A stretch of DNA of 8,277 nucleotides from Clostridium sp. AF27-2AA (lineage in GTDB: Bacteria > Bacillota > Clostridia > Lachnospirales > Lachnospiraceae): the NCBI RefSeq assembly GCF_003478505.1, contig NZ_QUFI01000060.1, positions 1-8,277 on the forward strand. Direction: 5' to 3'. A program made the translations under genes and the position numbers. Position 1 is the stretch's first letter. The number at the start of each line of letters is the position of its first letter. The notes under the pieces were generated by a model, which did not search any database, was not told where the DNA came from, and was given only the letters and a program-made list of their open reading frames with translations. Shown piece by piece: positions 1 through 6,891 of this stretch.

Positions 1-76
1 CCCCGGCCTGCTTCGAACCTTTCATGAATATTCTTTAAATTTTTATATCTGCCAGACAAAAAACCGCAAGTAATCC

Positions 77-487
77 CTACCCTCTCACATACCGCTCCTG
101 TGTAATCTTCTCATGGGAATTTCCGGCGAATTCTTCGGTTTCTGTCAGGTTCCAGCCTGACAGATCCAGGGTACTATGCAGATCTGCCGGGTAGACGCGA
201 TTCCAGTGAAACAGAATCAGCTCTTCGATCTGCGCTTCGTACTGTGCCGGATCCTGATCTTCCAGAAAGCAAAATTCTCCTGGGGCAATGTCTGAAAAGT
301 CCGGTCCGGTTACTGCAATGCGGTCTGCTTCCTCTTCCGGAAACTGTCTGCGGCTGTAATCATTCATCCACAGCTTCTTTTCCCCTGCCAGTTCCAGCAT
401 GCGCTGGCGCAGCACGCGGTCCTGGCTCTGACGGCGTTTGTTGAACATCATTCCGTTGTTATCATCTACGCATACCATTATAATCAT
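77..487 (-). CDS. Conserved hypothetical protein, 136 aa, with a DHFR-like N-terminal strand
   Basis: Small soluble, acidic protein with no signal peptide or membrane segment; function unknown. I chose the ATG at 485-487 because AAGGAG (minus strand, 495-500) sits 7 nt before it. The ORF is open to an ATG at 518-520, but that start has no ribosome binding site and would add a basic 11-residue tail. The first residues, MIIMVCVDDNNGMMFN, resemble the first beta strand of dihydrofolate reductases (hydrophobic run, acidic residue, then NNG). The rest does not match that family clearly and is shorter than a full DHFR. Other visible patterns are GEFCFLED in the middle and EEFAGNSHEKIT near the C-terminus. 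From memory, Lachnospiraceae relatives are sometimes labelled 'ribonuclease Z', but there is no HxHxDH metal motif here, so I do not adopt that name. It lies 183 bp after comEC on the same strand and may have its own promoter. Confidence 0.8.
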   Translation of the reverse strand: MIIMVCVDDNNGMMFNKRRQSQDRVLRQRMLELAGEKKLWMNDYSRRQFPEEEADRIAVTGPDFSDIAPGEFCFLEDQDPAQYEAQIEELILFHWNRVYPADLHSTLDLSGWNLTETEEFAGNSHEKITQERYVRG

Positions 488-494
488 ATTCCGT

Positions 495-500
495 CTCCTT
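495..500 (-). promoter_or_regulatory. Ribosome binding site that sets the start of the 136-aa gene
   Basis: AAGGAG on the minus strand lies 7 nt before the ATG at 485-487. It favours this start over the upstream in-frame ATG at 518-520, which has no purine-rich site before it. Confidence 0.8.
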
Positions 501-593
501 TTTGGCTCCTGTCTTTTCATTTCGCAAATTCACCAGATCTGTTCTTTTCGTGGTATCAGCATCTTGTTGCAGTTCAGGAAATTCCTACCATGT

Positions 594-622
594 ACCATAA
601 CATGATCTTCCGCTGCTTACAA
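594..622 (-). promoter_or_regulatory. Candidate promoter for the 136-aa gene
   Basis: On the minus strand TTGTAA (617-622) is followed after exactly 17 bp by TATGGT (594-599), with a TG one base upstream of the latter (extended -10). Each hexamer matches the sigma-A consensus at 4 of 6 positions. Transcription would start near 587 and leave a leader of about 100 nt. The site lies in the 183 bp gap after comEC, where I see no convincing terminator, so read-through from the operon is also possible. Confidence 0.35.
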
Positions 623-670
623 GTTATTTTCCGTTTTACAGCGGTTTTATTCCGTGTTACACAATAGGCA

Positions 671-3442
671 TTACTCTTCCCGGACTGTTTTCCAGCCTTT
701 CCATGTGATGCGGTGCCCGTCTGTTTTCCAGATGATGGCACCGCTTTCTTTCGTCTGAAGGATCTGGCTTCCACACCCTGAAAGGCGCTCTACCGTATCC
801 GGATGCGGATGACCATAACGGTTCTTTTTCCCACAGGAGATCACCGCATAGTCCGGGTTCAGCCAGGCAAGAAACCCTTCGCTGCTGGAATAGCCGGAGC
901 CGTGGTGGGCGACCTTCAAAATCCAGGTACCATCTGCAGCTTTCCGGGTTTTCCTTTTTCCATTCATTCCATCCTTACCCTGGGCCTCCTGTCTTGCCCC
1001 AAAATACATCTCATCATACGTCACGGATTCCAGCGCCAGCAGATTTTTCTCTCCCTCTGCACTCATGTCACCAGTCAGCAGCATATGAAATTCTCCGTAA
1101 TCCAGACGGAATACCAGGGAATGTTCATTGCGGTCCGTGCCGGATGCCAGCGGGCTGTGCCCGGAAGCAGCTTCCGGATAGAGACACTGCATGTGCAGCA
1201 AATTCTTCCCGTTTCGGCCAGCCTGCCTGCCCAGACGTTTCCAGATGGACTGCACGCCCAGGCTGCCTGCTGTACTGTCACCGGCATTCCAGCTCACCTC
1301 ATCTCCCCTCGCGATCCACACGGTCTGACCGCCCTGCTTTTCGCACAATTGCTCCAGCCGCTCATACACCTCTTCTCCTTTTCCGGCTTCCGGCATGGCC
1401 AGTGTTCTGACAGCGACCATTCCGGAAGCCATTTCTGCTTTCTGCGCCGCCTGCTCCATCAACCAGCTCAGACCGCTGATATGATCCCAGTCCCCATGGG
1501 TGATAATGGCCAGGTCAATCTGACGGATTCCCCTGCTTTGAAAAAATGGTTCCAGCCGGTACTTCCCCAGCTCTTTCTGGTCCGTACTGCCGCCATCTAC
1601 CAAAATTACCCGGTCCTTTGCGCGAATGCAGATGCCATCCCCCTGGCCCGTATCCAGAATCGTCACCTCCAGGCCGCGGACTGCGGGCGGGCGCAAAAAA
1701 AGCAGTGACGCCAGCAGAAAGCAGGCCAGAATCATTTCCCGTTTTCTGTACAGAATTCTGCTGATTTTAAAAGCAGGCGTTCTTTCGTTACTGTACTTTT
1801 TAAAAAGAACATAAAACAGCACCCCCAGCGTCATATAATACACCACAATCTGCCACAGCTCCGGCCTGCCGCACAACAGACTGCTGCCCGGCAGTCTCAT
1901 AAACCACCGGCAGCAAAGCTCGTACCAGGCAAGCACGGCCCGGCCTCCTCCGGTCAGGAATGTACCAGCGCGGATCATAAAAAGACTCGCCAGAATACTG
2001 GCTGCTCCACTTCCCACTATAATCCCGGTTAACGGAACCACCAGCAGATTCAGGAAAATTCCATAAAGCGGATAAGAAAAGAAATGCCACAGAACAACGG
2101 GGAGAGAAACCAGCTGCATACAGAGAGTCAGGCGCAGGGGCTGCTCCCACGCATGCGCGCTCTCTCCGTCTGCTCCCAAAAGCAGGGGTCTTTCTGACGC
2201 ATCTTTCTGTTCAGTTCCTGTGACGCTCCACGCTTCCAGTTCTTTCGCCAGTCCGATTCCGCCTATGGCTGCAAACGACAGCTGTACCCCTGCCTGATCC
2301 ACCAGATAGGGACTGTACCACAAAAGTATCAGCGCCGACAGACCCATGGCCGATAAAAGGTCGTACGTACGGCCCAGATACGCTGCCAGAAAACCGCACA
2401 GGGTCATGATCAGTGCCCGGAGTACCGATGGCGATGCCCCGGTGAGAATGCTGTAAACCATGAGTACCAGGCCGCCCGCCACCGCCGCCCTGCCATACCC
2501 CGCCCCGGCTTTTCGCAGCAGTCCGTAAGCTGCCATGCTGACCAGGGACAGATGCAGGCCGCTTACCGCCAGCAGATGCGCAATCCCGTTTTTCTGATAC
2601 AGTTCGCGGATTTCCTCCGGCATACCAGTTTTATCGCCCAGAAGCATGGCCGCAAAAATACTTCCATCCTCTTCTCCCGCAAGGAGTTTCAGGCGGGCCA
2701 CCGCCCACATACGGAAGCGCAAAATTCCATTCGGCAGCACATAGGATATCCTGCGCAGTTTTGTCCATGCTCCCCATTCCTGCATCTGCCCCACTGCCTT
2801 GCCCGGCACTCCAGCTATGCTGCCCGAAAATTTTGGCTCCATCTGCTCTCCGTTTTCTATCTTACGCACCGCCAGCGCAAATACCCGCCATATCAGCTTC
2901 TGTCCGCGGTAGTAAGCGGCATAGTCAAACTCTCCGGGATTGGAGGCCGGCTGAAACTGTGTAAATTCGCCCCATACCCGCACCACATCACCAATCCGGT
3001 ACTCTGCCCGTTCCGTGTACACCTGCAAAAACCGGAGCTTTCCTTCTTCCGTCTGCACGTTCTTTAAAAGCAGCACCGTCCAGCTTTCCTTCTCTGTTAT
3101 CCCGCAGAGTTCTCCAGTTCCATAGATACTCTCCTCCTTCTCCAGCGCCGCCTTCTGCTCCGCAAGCACAATGTGCTCTTCCCCAAAGCCCCGTGCCATG
3201 CCCAATACGACAAAAAGAGGCAGAAGCTTTACTCCCAAGCTCCTGCCCCAGAATAATTGCCTGCGCCGGTCCGCGCACGCCGCGGCCACGCACAGCACAA
3301 GCGCCGCCGCAAGAAGCGGCGCCAGTTCTTTCATTGTGCTCTGATGCAGGATCACGACCTCTCCAAGTACGAATCCCCCTGTCAAAAGCAGCAATGGATG
3401 TTTGATGTTAATTGCCTCCTGTATAGTCGAGATTTCTCTCAA
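671..3442 (-). CDS. comEC: ComEC/Rec2 family DNA internalization channel
   Basis: Polytopic membrane protein that moves single-stranded DNA across the cytoplasmic membrane during natural transformation. Its length (911-923 aa) is at the upper end for the family. Order of parts: N-terminal membrane helices and a DUF4131-type region (about 20-200); the competence membrane domain (about 255-550) with LLGDKTGMP at 267-275 and HLLAVSGLHLSL at 289-300; and a C-terminal metallo-beta-lactamase domain (about 590-910) with DTGQGDG (597-603), THGDWDH (648-654), TGDM (790-793), VAHHGS (844-849) and RYGHPH (875-880). All expected metal-ligand motifs are present, so the nuclease-like domain looks intact. 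The coordinates use a TTG start at 3440-3442, which lies inside the preceding GerMN gene and has no ribosome binding site. An AGGAGG at 3415-3420 instead points to the ATC at 3404-3406 (911 aa, IKHPLLLL), just after the upstream stop. No comEA or comF gene is in the window. Function is sure; the start is not. Confidence 0.95.
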   Translation of the reverse strand: MREISTIQEAINIKHPLLLLTGGFVLGEVVILHQSTMKELAPLLAAALVLCVAAACADRRRQLFWGRSLGVKLLPLFVVLGMARGFGEEHIVLAEQKAALEKEESIYGTGELCGITEKESWTVLLLKNVQTEEGKLRFLQVYTERAEYRIGDVVRVWGEFTQFQPASNPGEFDYAAYYRGQKLIWRVFALAVRKIENGEQMEPKFSGSIAGVPGKAVGQMQEWGAWTKLRRISYVLPNGILRFRMWAVARLKLLAGEEDGSIFAAMLLGDKTGMPEEIRELYQKNGIAHLLAVSGLHLSLVSMAAYGLLRKAGAGYGRAAVAGGLVLMVYSILTGASPSVLRALIMTLCGFLAAYLGRTYDLLSAMGLSALILLWYSPYLVDQAGVQLSFAAIGGIGLAKELEAWSVTGTEQKDASERPLLLGADGESAHAWEQPLRLTLCMQLVSLPVVLWHFFSYPLYGIFLNLLVVPLTGIIVGSGAASILASLFMIRAGTFLTGGGRAVLAWYELCCRWFMRLPGSSLLCGRPELWQIVVYYMTLGVLFYVLFKKYSNERTPAFKISRILYRKREMILACFLLASLLFLRPPAVRGLEVTILDTGQGDGICIRAKDRVILVDGGSTDQKELGKYRLEPFFQSRGIRQIDLAIITHGDWDHISGLSWLMEQAAQKAEMASGMVAVRTLAMPEAGKGEEVYERLEQLCEKQGGQTVWIARGDEVSWNAGDSTAGSLGVQSIWKRLGRQAGRNGKNLLHMQCLYPEAASGHSPLASGTDRNEHSLVFRLDYGEFHMLLTGDMSAEGEKNLLALESVTYDEMYFGARQEAQGKDGMNGKRKTRKAADGTWILKVAHHGSGYSSSEGFLAWLNPDYAVISCGKKNRYGHPHPDTVERLSGCGSQILQTKESGAIIWKTDGHRITWKGWKTVREE

Positions 3443-4376
3443 ACAAGGTATTTAAGGAAATGGTTTCCCGGAATGTCACCTCCTGGGAGCCGTTCACCGT
3501 GATCTGCACCCGATTTACATTAGAAAGCTCCGACAGGGAATTGACAATGGAATAGATCGGGATGTAATCCCTCACTTCCAGGGAATTATTTAAGAACGCC
3601 GCGTCAAAATTCACATAGCAGACGTTCTCGTTGACCGACACGTTTAAGATCTTGATGTCGGAATTTAGCGTTGGCATCAGTCCCGGCTGTTCCGGTCCGC
3701 TGATGAGTTCCTCAATGATGACCCGCTCCACTGATGTGTTCACATTATGCATGACACTGCGTTTCTCCGGATACAGCAAGGTTCCGTTCGCGTCAGTAAA
3801 ATACAGGGTCAGCTCCGTGCGCTCGTAGGCGTTGACATCGGTGATGCTGTCCACGAAATCCGCTGCGGAAATGGGGCCTGCCGGCATGCCGCTCTTATCA
3901 AGCAGCGGCTGATCCCCGGAATAAATGCTGATATACTCAATTCCAGGCACCTGGGTCAGGGTCCAGGCCAGCGCCGCCCGGCATAAAATCTCCTGGCACG
4001 CGTTCATGCTGGTATAATTGTTGTCAAAAAACAGATACAGTACCGTGTCATCCTTCCTGCAGCCCTGATACACCACCTTGTCAGATAAGACTACCTGGGC
4101 CTCCAGATCGGCCGGCACATGAAGCAGATTCTCCATTAATTCTCCGATGAGTGCTTCTGTGTCTGTTGTCTTTGTGCGGTAAGGCTGCGCGATGAGTTTG
4201 GTCACTGCCTGGTTCATGTAGTAGATCTGGTACTCAGACTCACCATTCTCCAGCGGTTTTTCCCGCTTCTGACACCCAGCCAGCATAAGTCCGAAAAGCA
4301 GGACTACCAGAAGAAGCAGACCTTTTGCGCCAAAGCTCCATACAGAGCTCCCGCGGTTATGCTTTGTTCGTTCCAT
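3408..4376 (-). CDS. Lipoprotein with two GerMN domains (GerM/LpqB-like)
   Basis: Predicted lipoprotein anchored on the outer face of the membrane. Residues 19-34 form a hydrophobic signal segment ending in LAGC, with Cys35 as the lipidation site. Two GerMN-type domains follow: the first at about 50-170, the second at about 188-305, the latter showing VERVIIEELISGP and CYVNFDAAF, typical of the family. The two-domain layout and length (322 aa) match Bacillus subtilis GerM, which is needed in sporulation and germination; a GerMN domain also occurs in actinobacterial LpqB, the lipoprotein partner of sensor kinase MtrB. The ATG start follows AGGAGG (4381-4386) by 4 nt. The gene begins 11 bp after the kinase stop, and its own end overlaps the comEC start region, so coupled translation is likely. 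Whether it serves sporulation or kinase control cannot be read from the sequence; the position directly behind a kinase favours the latter. Confidence 0.88.
   Translation of the reverse strand: MERTKHNRGSSVWSFGAKGLLLLVVLLFGLMLAGCQKREKPLENGESEYQIYYMNQAVTKLIAQPYRTKTTDTEALIGELMENLLHVPADLEAQVVLSDKVVYQGCRKDDTVLYLFFDNNYTSMNACQEILCRAALAWTLTQVPGIEYISIYSGDQPLLDKSGMPAGPISAADFVDSITDVNAYERTELTLYFTDANGTLLYPEKRSVMHNVNTSVERVIIEELISGPEQPGLMPTLNSDIKILNVSVNENVCYVNFDAAFLNNSLEVRDYIPIYSIVNSLSELSNVNRVQITVNGSQEVTFRETISLNTLFERNLDYTGGN
3415..3420 (-). promoter_or_regulatory. Strong ribosome binding site before an ATC codon at the comEC start
   Basis: Minus-strand AGGAGG lies within the last codons of the GerMN gene (its TAA is at 3408-3410). 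Eight nt further on is ATC (3404-3406), in frame with comEC and followed by KHPLLLL. No ATG or GTG is in reach. The TTG proposed as start at 3440-3442 lies upstream of this site and so cannot use it; an in-frame TTG downstream (codon 17) is about 20 nt away, too far. Confidence 0.75.
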
Positions 4377-4387
4377 AGTTCCTCCTG

Positions 4388-5839
4388 CTAGGCAATGTAG
4401 TTTAACGGGATGCGCAGCGTAAAGGTACTGCCCTCGCCCTCTTTGCTGCTTAACTTGATGGCTCCCTTGTGCATCAGCACCACATTCCGGGTGATGGCAA
4501 GCCCCAGGCCGCTGCCGCCGGTCTCCCGGGAACGTGCCTTGTCTACGCGGTAGAAGCGCTCAAAAATGCGGTCCTGAACATCCTCCGGGATTCCAATGCC
4601 GGAATCCTGTACCTTCAGGTAGAAGAACTTATGATCTGCGTCCAAAGTCACCCGCACCCAGCCCTCTTCCATATTGTACTTGATGGCATTTTCCACCAGG
4701 TTCGTGATAGCCAGGGACAGCTTCATCTCATCCACATCGGCAGTCACCTCCCGGATGCTCTCAAAGATCAGCTCCACCTTCCGCCGGTTGGCAATGGGTC
4801 GCAGCCGCTTTAAGATCTGCTCCACCAGAACATTTAAATTCACCTGGGTGATGTTCAGCTCCGCCTCGGATTTGTCCATTTTGACCAGGGACAACAGGTC
4901 ATCGATGATCTTGCTTTCCCGGTCAATCTCATTGGAAATGTCCTCCATAAACTCCCGGTAAAGTTCCACCGGCACCTCACCCATACCCATCAGGGAATCC
5001 GCCAGCACGCGGATGGACGTGATCGGCGTCTTTAACTCATGGGACACGTTGGATACAAACTCCTGGCGAGACTGGTCCACCTCCTGCAGCTTGGTGATGG
5101 TCTGGGCTACAGAACTGGAAATATCACGGGTTTCCCGGTACGCCTCAGAGCTGATGTCTGTGTTCAGCGCGCCCTGCTCCACATGATGAAGCCGCGCCTG
5201 AAACTCCTTAAACGGACGTACCATCATGGCGGCAGCCAGCACGGCAGCCAGAATCAGAACCAGGACCAGAATGACCTGGAATAACACCAGCCGGTCCCCC
5301 ACCGCATCGGTCAGACGCACCATGGCCTCCGTGGATGCCGTCATGACCAGGACTCCCTCGATGTGTTTGTTCTGGGAAAGGCTGTAAATAGGAACCGCCT
5401 GGGCAAAATAGTGCTTGTCGCGATTATAGCGGCTTACCGTTTCTCCCTGAAAAGAGCGAATGACGGTCTCCGCGATGTGCATGCGGTTTTCCGCAATATG
5501 GAACGTGTCCTGCACGATCTTAAAATCCTGATTCACCACCACGATACGCCCGTTGTAGACATCCGCAATGGTCTCGATTTCACTGTTTAAGCTGCCTTTA
5601 TCCTCACCGCTTAAATACCCGGTGCGGGCAATCTTGCTGCTTAAAATCTGGCACTGGTTCTGCACCTCCACCATGCGCTCATCGATCTGGGTCTGCTTCA
5701 CCGAGCTTAAAATCGTCTGGGTGCACAGAAACATGGGGATGATGCCAAACAGCACCAGACAGAGGGTGATGGGCACCTTTAAGCTGACCACCCGCTTTTT
5801 CAGCCATGGAATCTGCAGCTTTTTCATCTTATAAGCCAT
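4388..5839 (-). CDS. Membrane sensor histidine kinase (WalK/PhoR type)
   Basis: Class I sensor kinase that should autophosphorylate on His and pass phosphate to a response regulator. Positions are counted from the TTG-initiated reading (490 aa) whose first codon is at 5858-5860. First membrane helix about 29-51; extracellular sensor region about 52-185, which looks like a PAS/Cache-type fold (VVVVN and AQAVPIYS strands); second helix about 190-213; HAMP about 214-265; phospho-acceptor His274 in NVSHELKTP; N-box with Asn387 and Asn391; G1 box DSGIGIP (419-425); F-box FERFYR; G2 box GGSGLGL (448-454). All catalytic motifs are intact. I start it at the ATG at 5837-5839 (483 aa), which follows a weak GGAA and overlaps the degV stop by 11 bp; the upstream TTG and an ATG at 5825-5827 are alternatives. 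No response regulator gene lies in the window, so its partner is either beyond it or unlinked. Confidence 0.93.
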   Translation of the reverse strand: MAYKMKKLQIPWLKKRVVSLKVPITLCLVLFGIIPMFLCTQTILSSVKQTQIDERMVEVQNQCQILSSKIARTGYLSGEDKGSLNSEIETIADVYNGRIVVVNQDFKIVQDTFHIAENRMHIAETVIRSFQGETVSRYNRDKHYFAQAVPIYSLSQNKHIEGVLVMTASTEAMVRLTDAVGDRLVLFQVILVLVLILAAVLAAAMMVRPFKEFQARLHHVEQGALNTDISSEAYRETRDISSSVAQTITKLQEVDQSRQEFVSNVSHELKTPITSIRVLADSLMGMGEVPVELYREFMEDISNEIDRESKIIDDLLSLVKMDKSEAELNITQVNLNVLVEQILKRLRPIANRRKVELIFESIREVTADVDEMKLSLAITNLVENAIKYNMEEGWVRVTLDADHKFFYLKVQDSGIGIPEDVQDRIFERFYRVDKARSRETGGSGLGLAITRNVVLMHKGAIKLSSKEGEGSTFTLRIPLNYIA

Positions 5840-6725
5840 AGCGTTTCCGTTCTGCCTCAATGTCGATTTTCTTTGACATGGCTATAGCCAGGGAACCTGG
5901 TCCGATGTGGCAGGCAATGCTTAAGGAAAGTGGTTCGCCATATACCGTTCTGGCCTTCGGATAATGCTCTCCGATCTCTTTCGCAAATTCAGCCGCCATC
6001 TCATCATTCTGGGTATGTGCCACAAACAGCCAGGTATTCTCTGCTTCCGGATCCGCAAACCGCTCTCTTAAGTCCTTCTCTGCCGCTGCCAGCATGGCAG
6101 CGCGGGCCTGTTTCATAGTGCGCACCTTGGAAAAAGAATCCAGCTTCTCGCCCTGGATCTGCAGCACCGGCTTGATGCGAAGAAGCGTTCCCAGTGCTGC
6201 CGCTGCCGGGGTGATACGGCCGCCCTTCTTTAAAAATTTCAGGGTATCCACCGTAATGTAGATGCTGGATTCCATCTTCACACGCTCCAGGATCTCAAAA
6301 ATCTGCTCTCCGTGAAAGCCAGCCTCTGCCAGCTCCTTTGCGTCCAGAGCGGACCGGCGCTGGGTCACGGAAATACGCTGGTTGTTCACCACAAATACCT
6401 TTCCCTCGTAATCATCTGCCAGCATGCGGGCCGTCTGACAGGAGCCGCTTAAGCCGCTGGACATCGGGATATGCACGATCTGATCGTAGCCTTCCGCAAG
6501 CAGTTTGTCCCAGAGATCGGTTACATCCTGCGGAGACGGCTGGGAGGTGCTGATATCCGCGTCCTCTGCCTGGCGTTTGTAGAATTCCTCCTGGGTCAGA
6601 TTGATATCTTCCTCAAAAGTCTCTCCATTGATCATAAAAGGCATCGGAAGCACGAAGATTCCCAGTTCACCTGCCTGTGCCTGGGTAATGCCGCTGTTGC
6701 TGTCCGTAACAATTGCGATTTTCAT
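5829..6725 (-). CDS. DegV family fatty-acid-binding protein (FakB-like)
   Basis: DegV proteins bind a single fatty acid and, as FakB subunits, present it to fatty acid kinase FakA for phosphorylation, feeding exogenous or recycled acyl chains into phospholipid synthesis. This 298-aa cytosolic protein has the family's length and motifs: KIAIVTDSNSGI at 2-13, TSQPSP at 60-65, PMSSGLSGSC at 87-96, LKKGGRI at 165-171, IKPVLQ at 184-189 and HIGPGSLA at 273-280. The ATG at 6723-6725 is chosen because AAGGAG (6732-6737) precedes it by 6 nt; an in-frame ATG at 6792-6794 would add 23 residues that are not part of the family fold. It is the first gene of the minus-strand cluster and overlaps the kinase start by 11 bp. 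No fakA is present here, so its kinase partner must be elsewhere. The particular fatty acid bound cannot be told from sequence. Confidence 0.93.
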   Translation of the reverse strand: MKIAIVTDSNSGITQAQAGELGIFVLPMPFMINGETFEEDINLTQEEFYKRQAEDADISTSQPSPQDVTDLWDKLLAEGYDQIVHIPMSSGLSGSCQTARMLADDYEGKVFVVNNQRISVTQRRSALDAKELAEAGFHGEQIFEILERVKMESSIYITVDTLKFLKKGGRITPAAAALGTLLRIKPVLQIQGEKLDSFSKVRTMKQARAAMLAAAEKDLRERFADPEAENTWLFVAHTQNDEMAAEFAKEIGEHYPKARTVYGEPLSLSIACHIGPGSLAIAMSKKIDIEAERKRYGL

Positions 6726-6731
6726 GTTGTT

Positions 6732-6737
6732 CTCCTT
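6732..6737 (-). promoter_or_regulatory. Ribosome binding site that sets the degV start
   Basis: AAGGAG on the minus strand (within GGAAGGAG) lies 6 nt before the ATG at 6723-6725, so the open stretch up to 6794 is leader rather than coding sequence. Confidence 0.8.
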
Positions 6738-6792
6738 CCACGGGGTATCTGATCCGGTTCGTACCGGTTTCTTATCAAAATTATTACATTTC

Positions 6793-6821
6793 ATTCTATC
6801 TCATTTTGGGTGGAAAGGGAA
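6793..6821 (-). promoter_or_regulatory. Weak candidate promoter for the degV-kinase-GerMN-comEC operon
   Basis: Minus-strand TAGAAT (6793-6798, 5 of 6 to the -10 consensus) lies 17 bp after TTCCCT (6816-6821, only 3 of 6 to the -35 consensus). It sits about 68 bp upstream of the degV ATG. The whole stretch from 6770 to 6840 is AT-rich and offers other -10-like hexamers, such as AATAAT at 6780-6785 with a TG upstream, so the exact site is uncertain. Confidence 0.3.
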
Positions 6822-6869
6822 GTATTATTTTTCATAGAAAAGATCAAGGAAAACCATCGAAAAAGAAAA

Positions 6870-6880
6870 CGTTCTGAACG
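6870..6880. promoter_or_regulatory. 11-bp palindrome in the divergent intergenic region, possible operator
   Basis: CGTTC-T-GAACG is a perfect inverted repeat with 5-bp arms around one base. It lies 11 bp upstream of the antiporter -35 element and between the two divergent genes, where a regulator could act on either. Symmetry does not extend outward (AAAA on both sides), and arms this short arise by chance fairly often. Confidence 0.25.
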
Positions 6881-6891
6881 AAAATACGGGA

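Noticed and set aside
1..22. GGTTCGAA on the minus strand as the T-arm of a tRNA
   Set aside because: The flanking bases cannot form the five-pair T-stem, and no acceptor or anticodon arm is visible.
55..66. T-tract on the minus strand after the small gene, as a terminator
   Set aside because: The T-run follows GCGG, but no matching CCGC arm lies upstream, so there is no stem.
612..646. CCGCTG / CAGCGG inverted repeat after comEC as a terminator
   Set aside because: Six-bp arms with a 23-nt loop and no following T-run; too weak.
574..774. Minus-strand 66-residue open frame over the comEC 3' end
   Set aside because: Out of frame with comEC, basic low-complexity composition, no ribosome binding site seen.
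803..1708. Plus-strand 301-residue open frame
   Set aside because: It runs antisense through the metallo-beta-lactamase domain of comEC, has no ribosome binding site or recognisable motif, and is explained by the codon pattern of the real gene.
6726..6794. Longer DegV reading from the upstream ATG
   Set aside because: The added 23 residues are not family-like and would cover the AAGGAG that fits the internal ATG.
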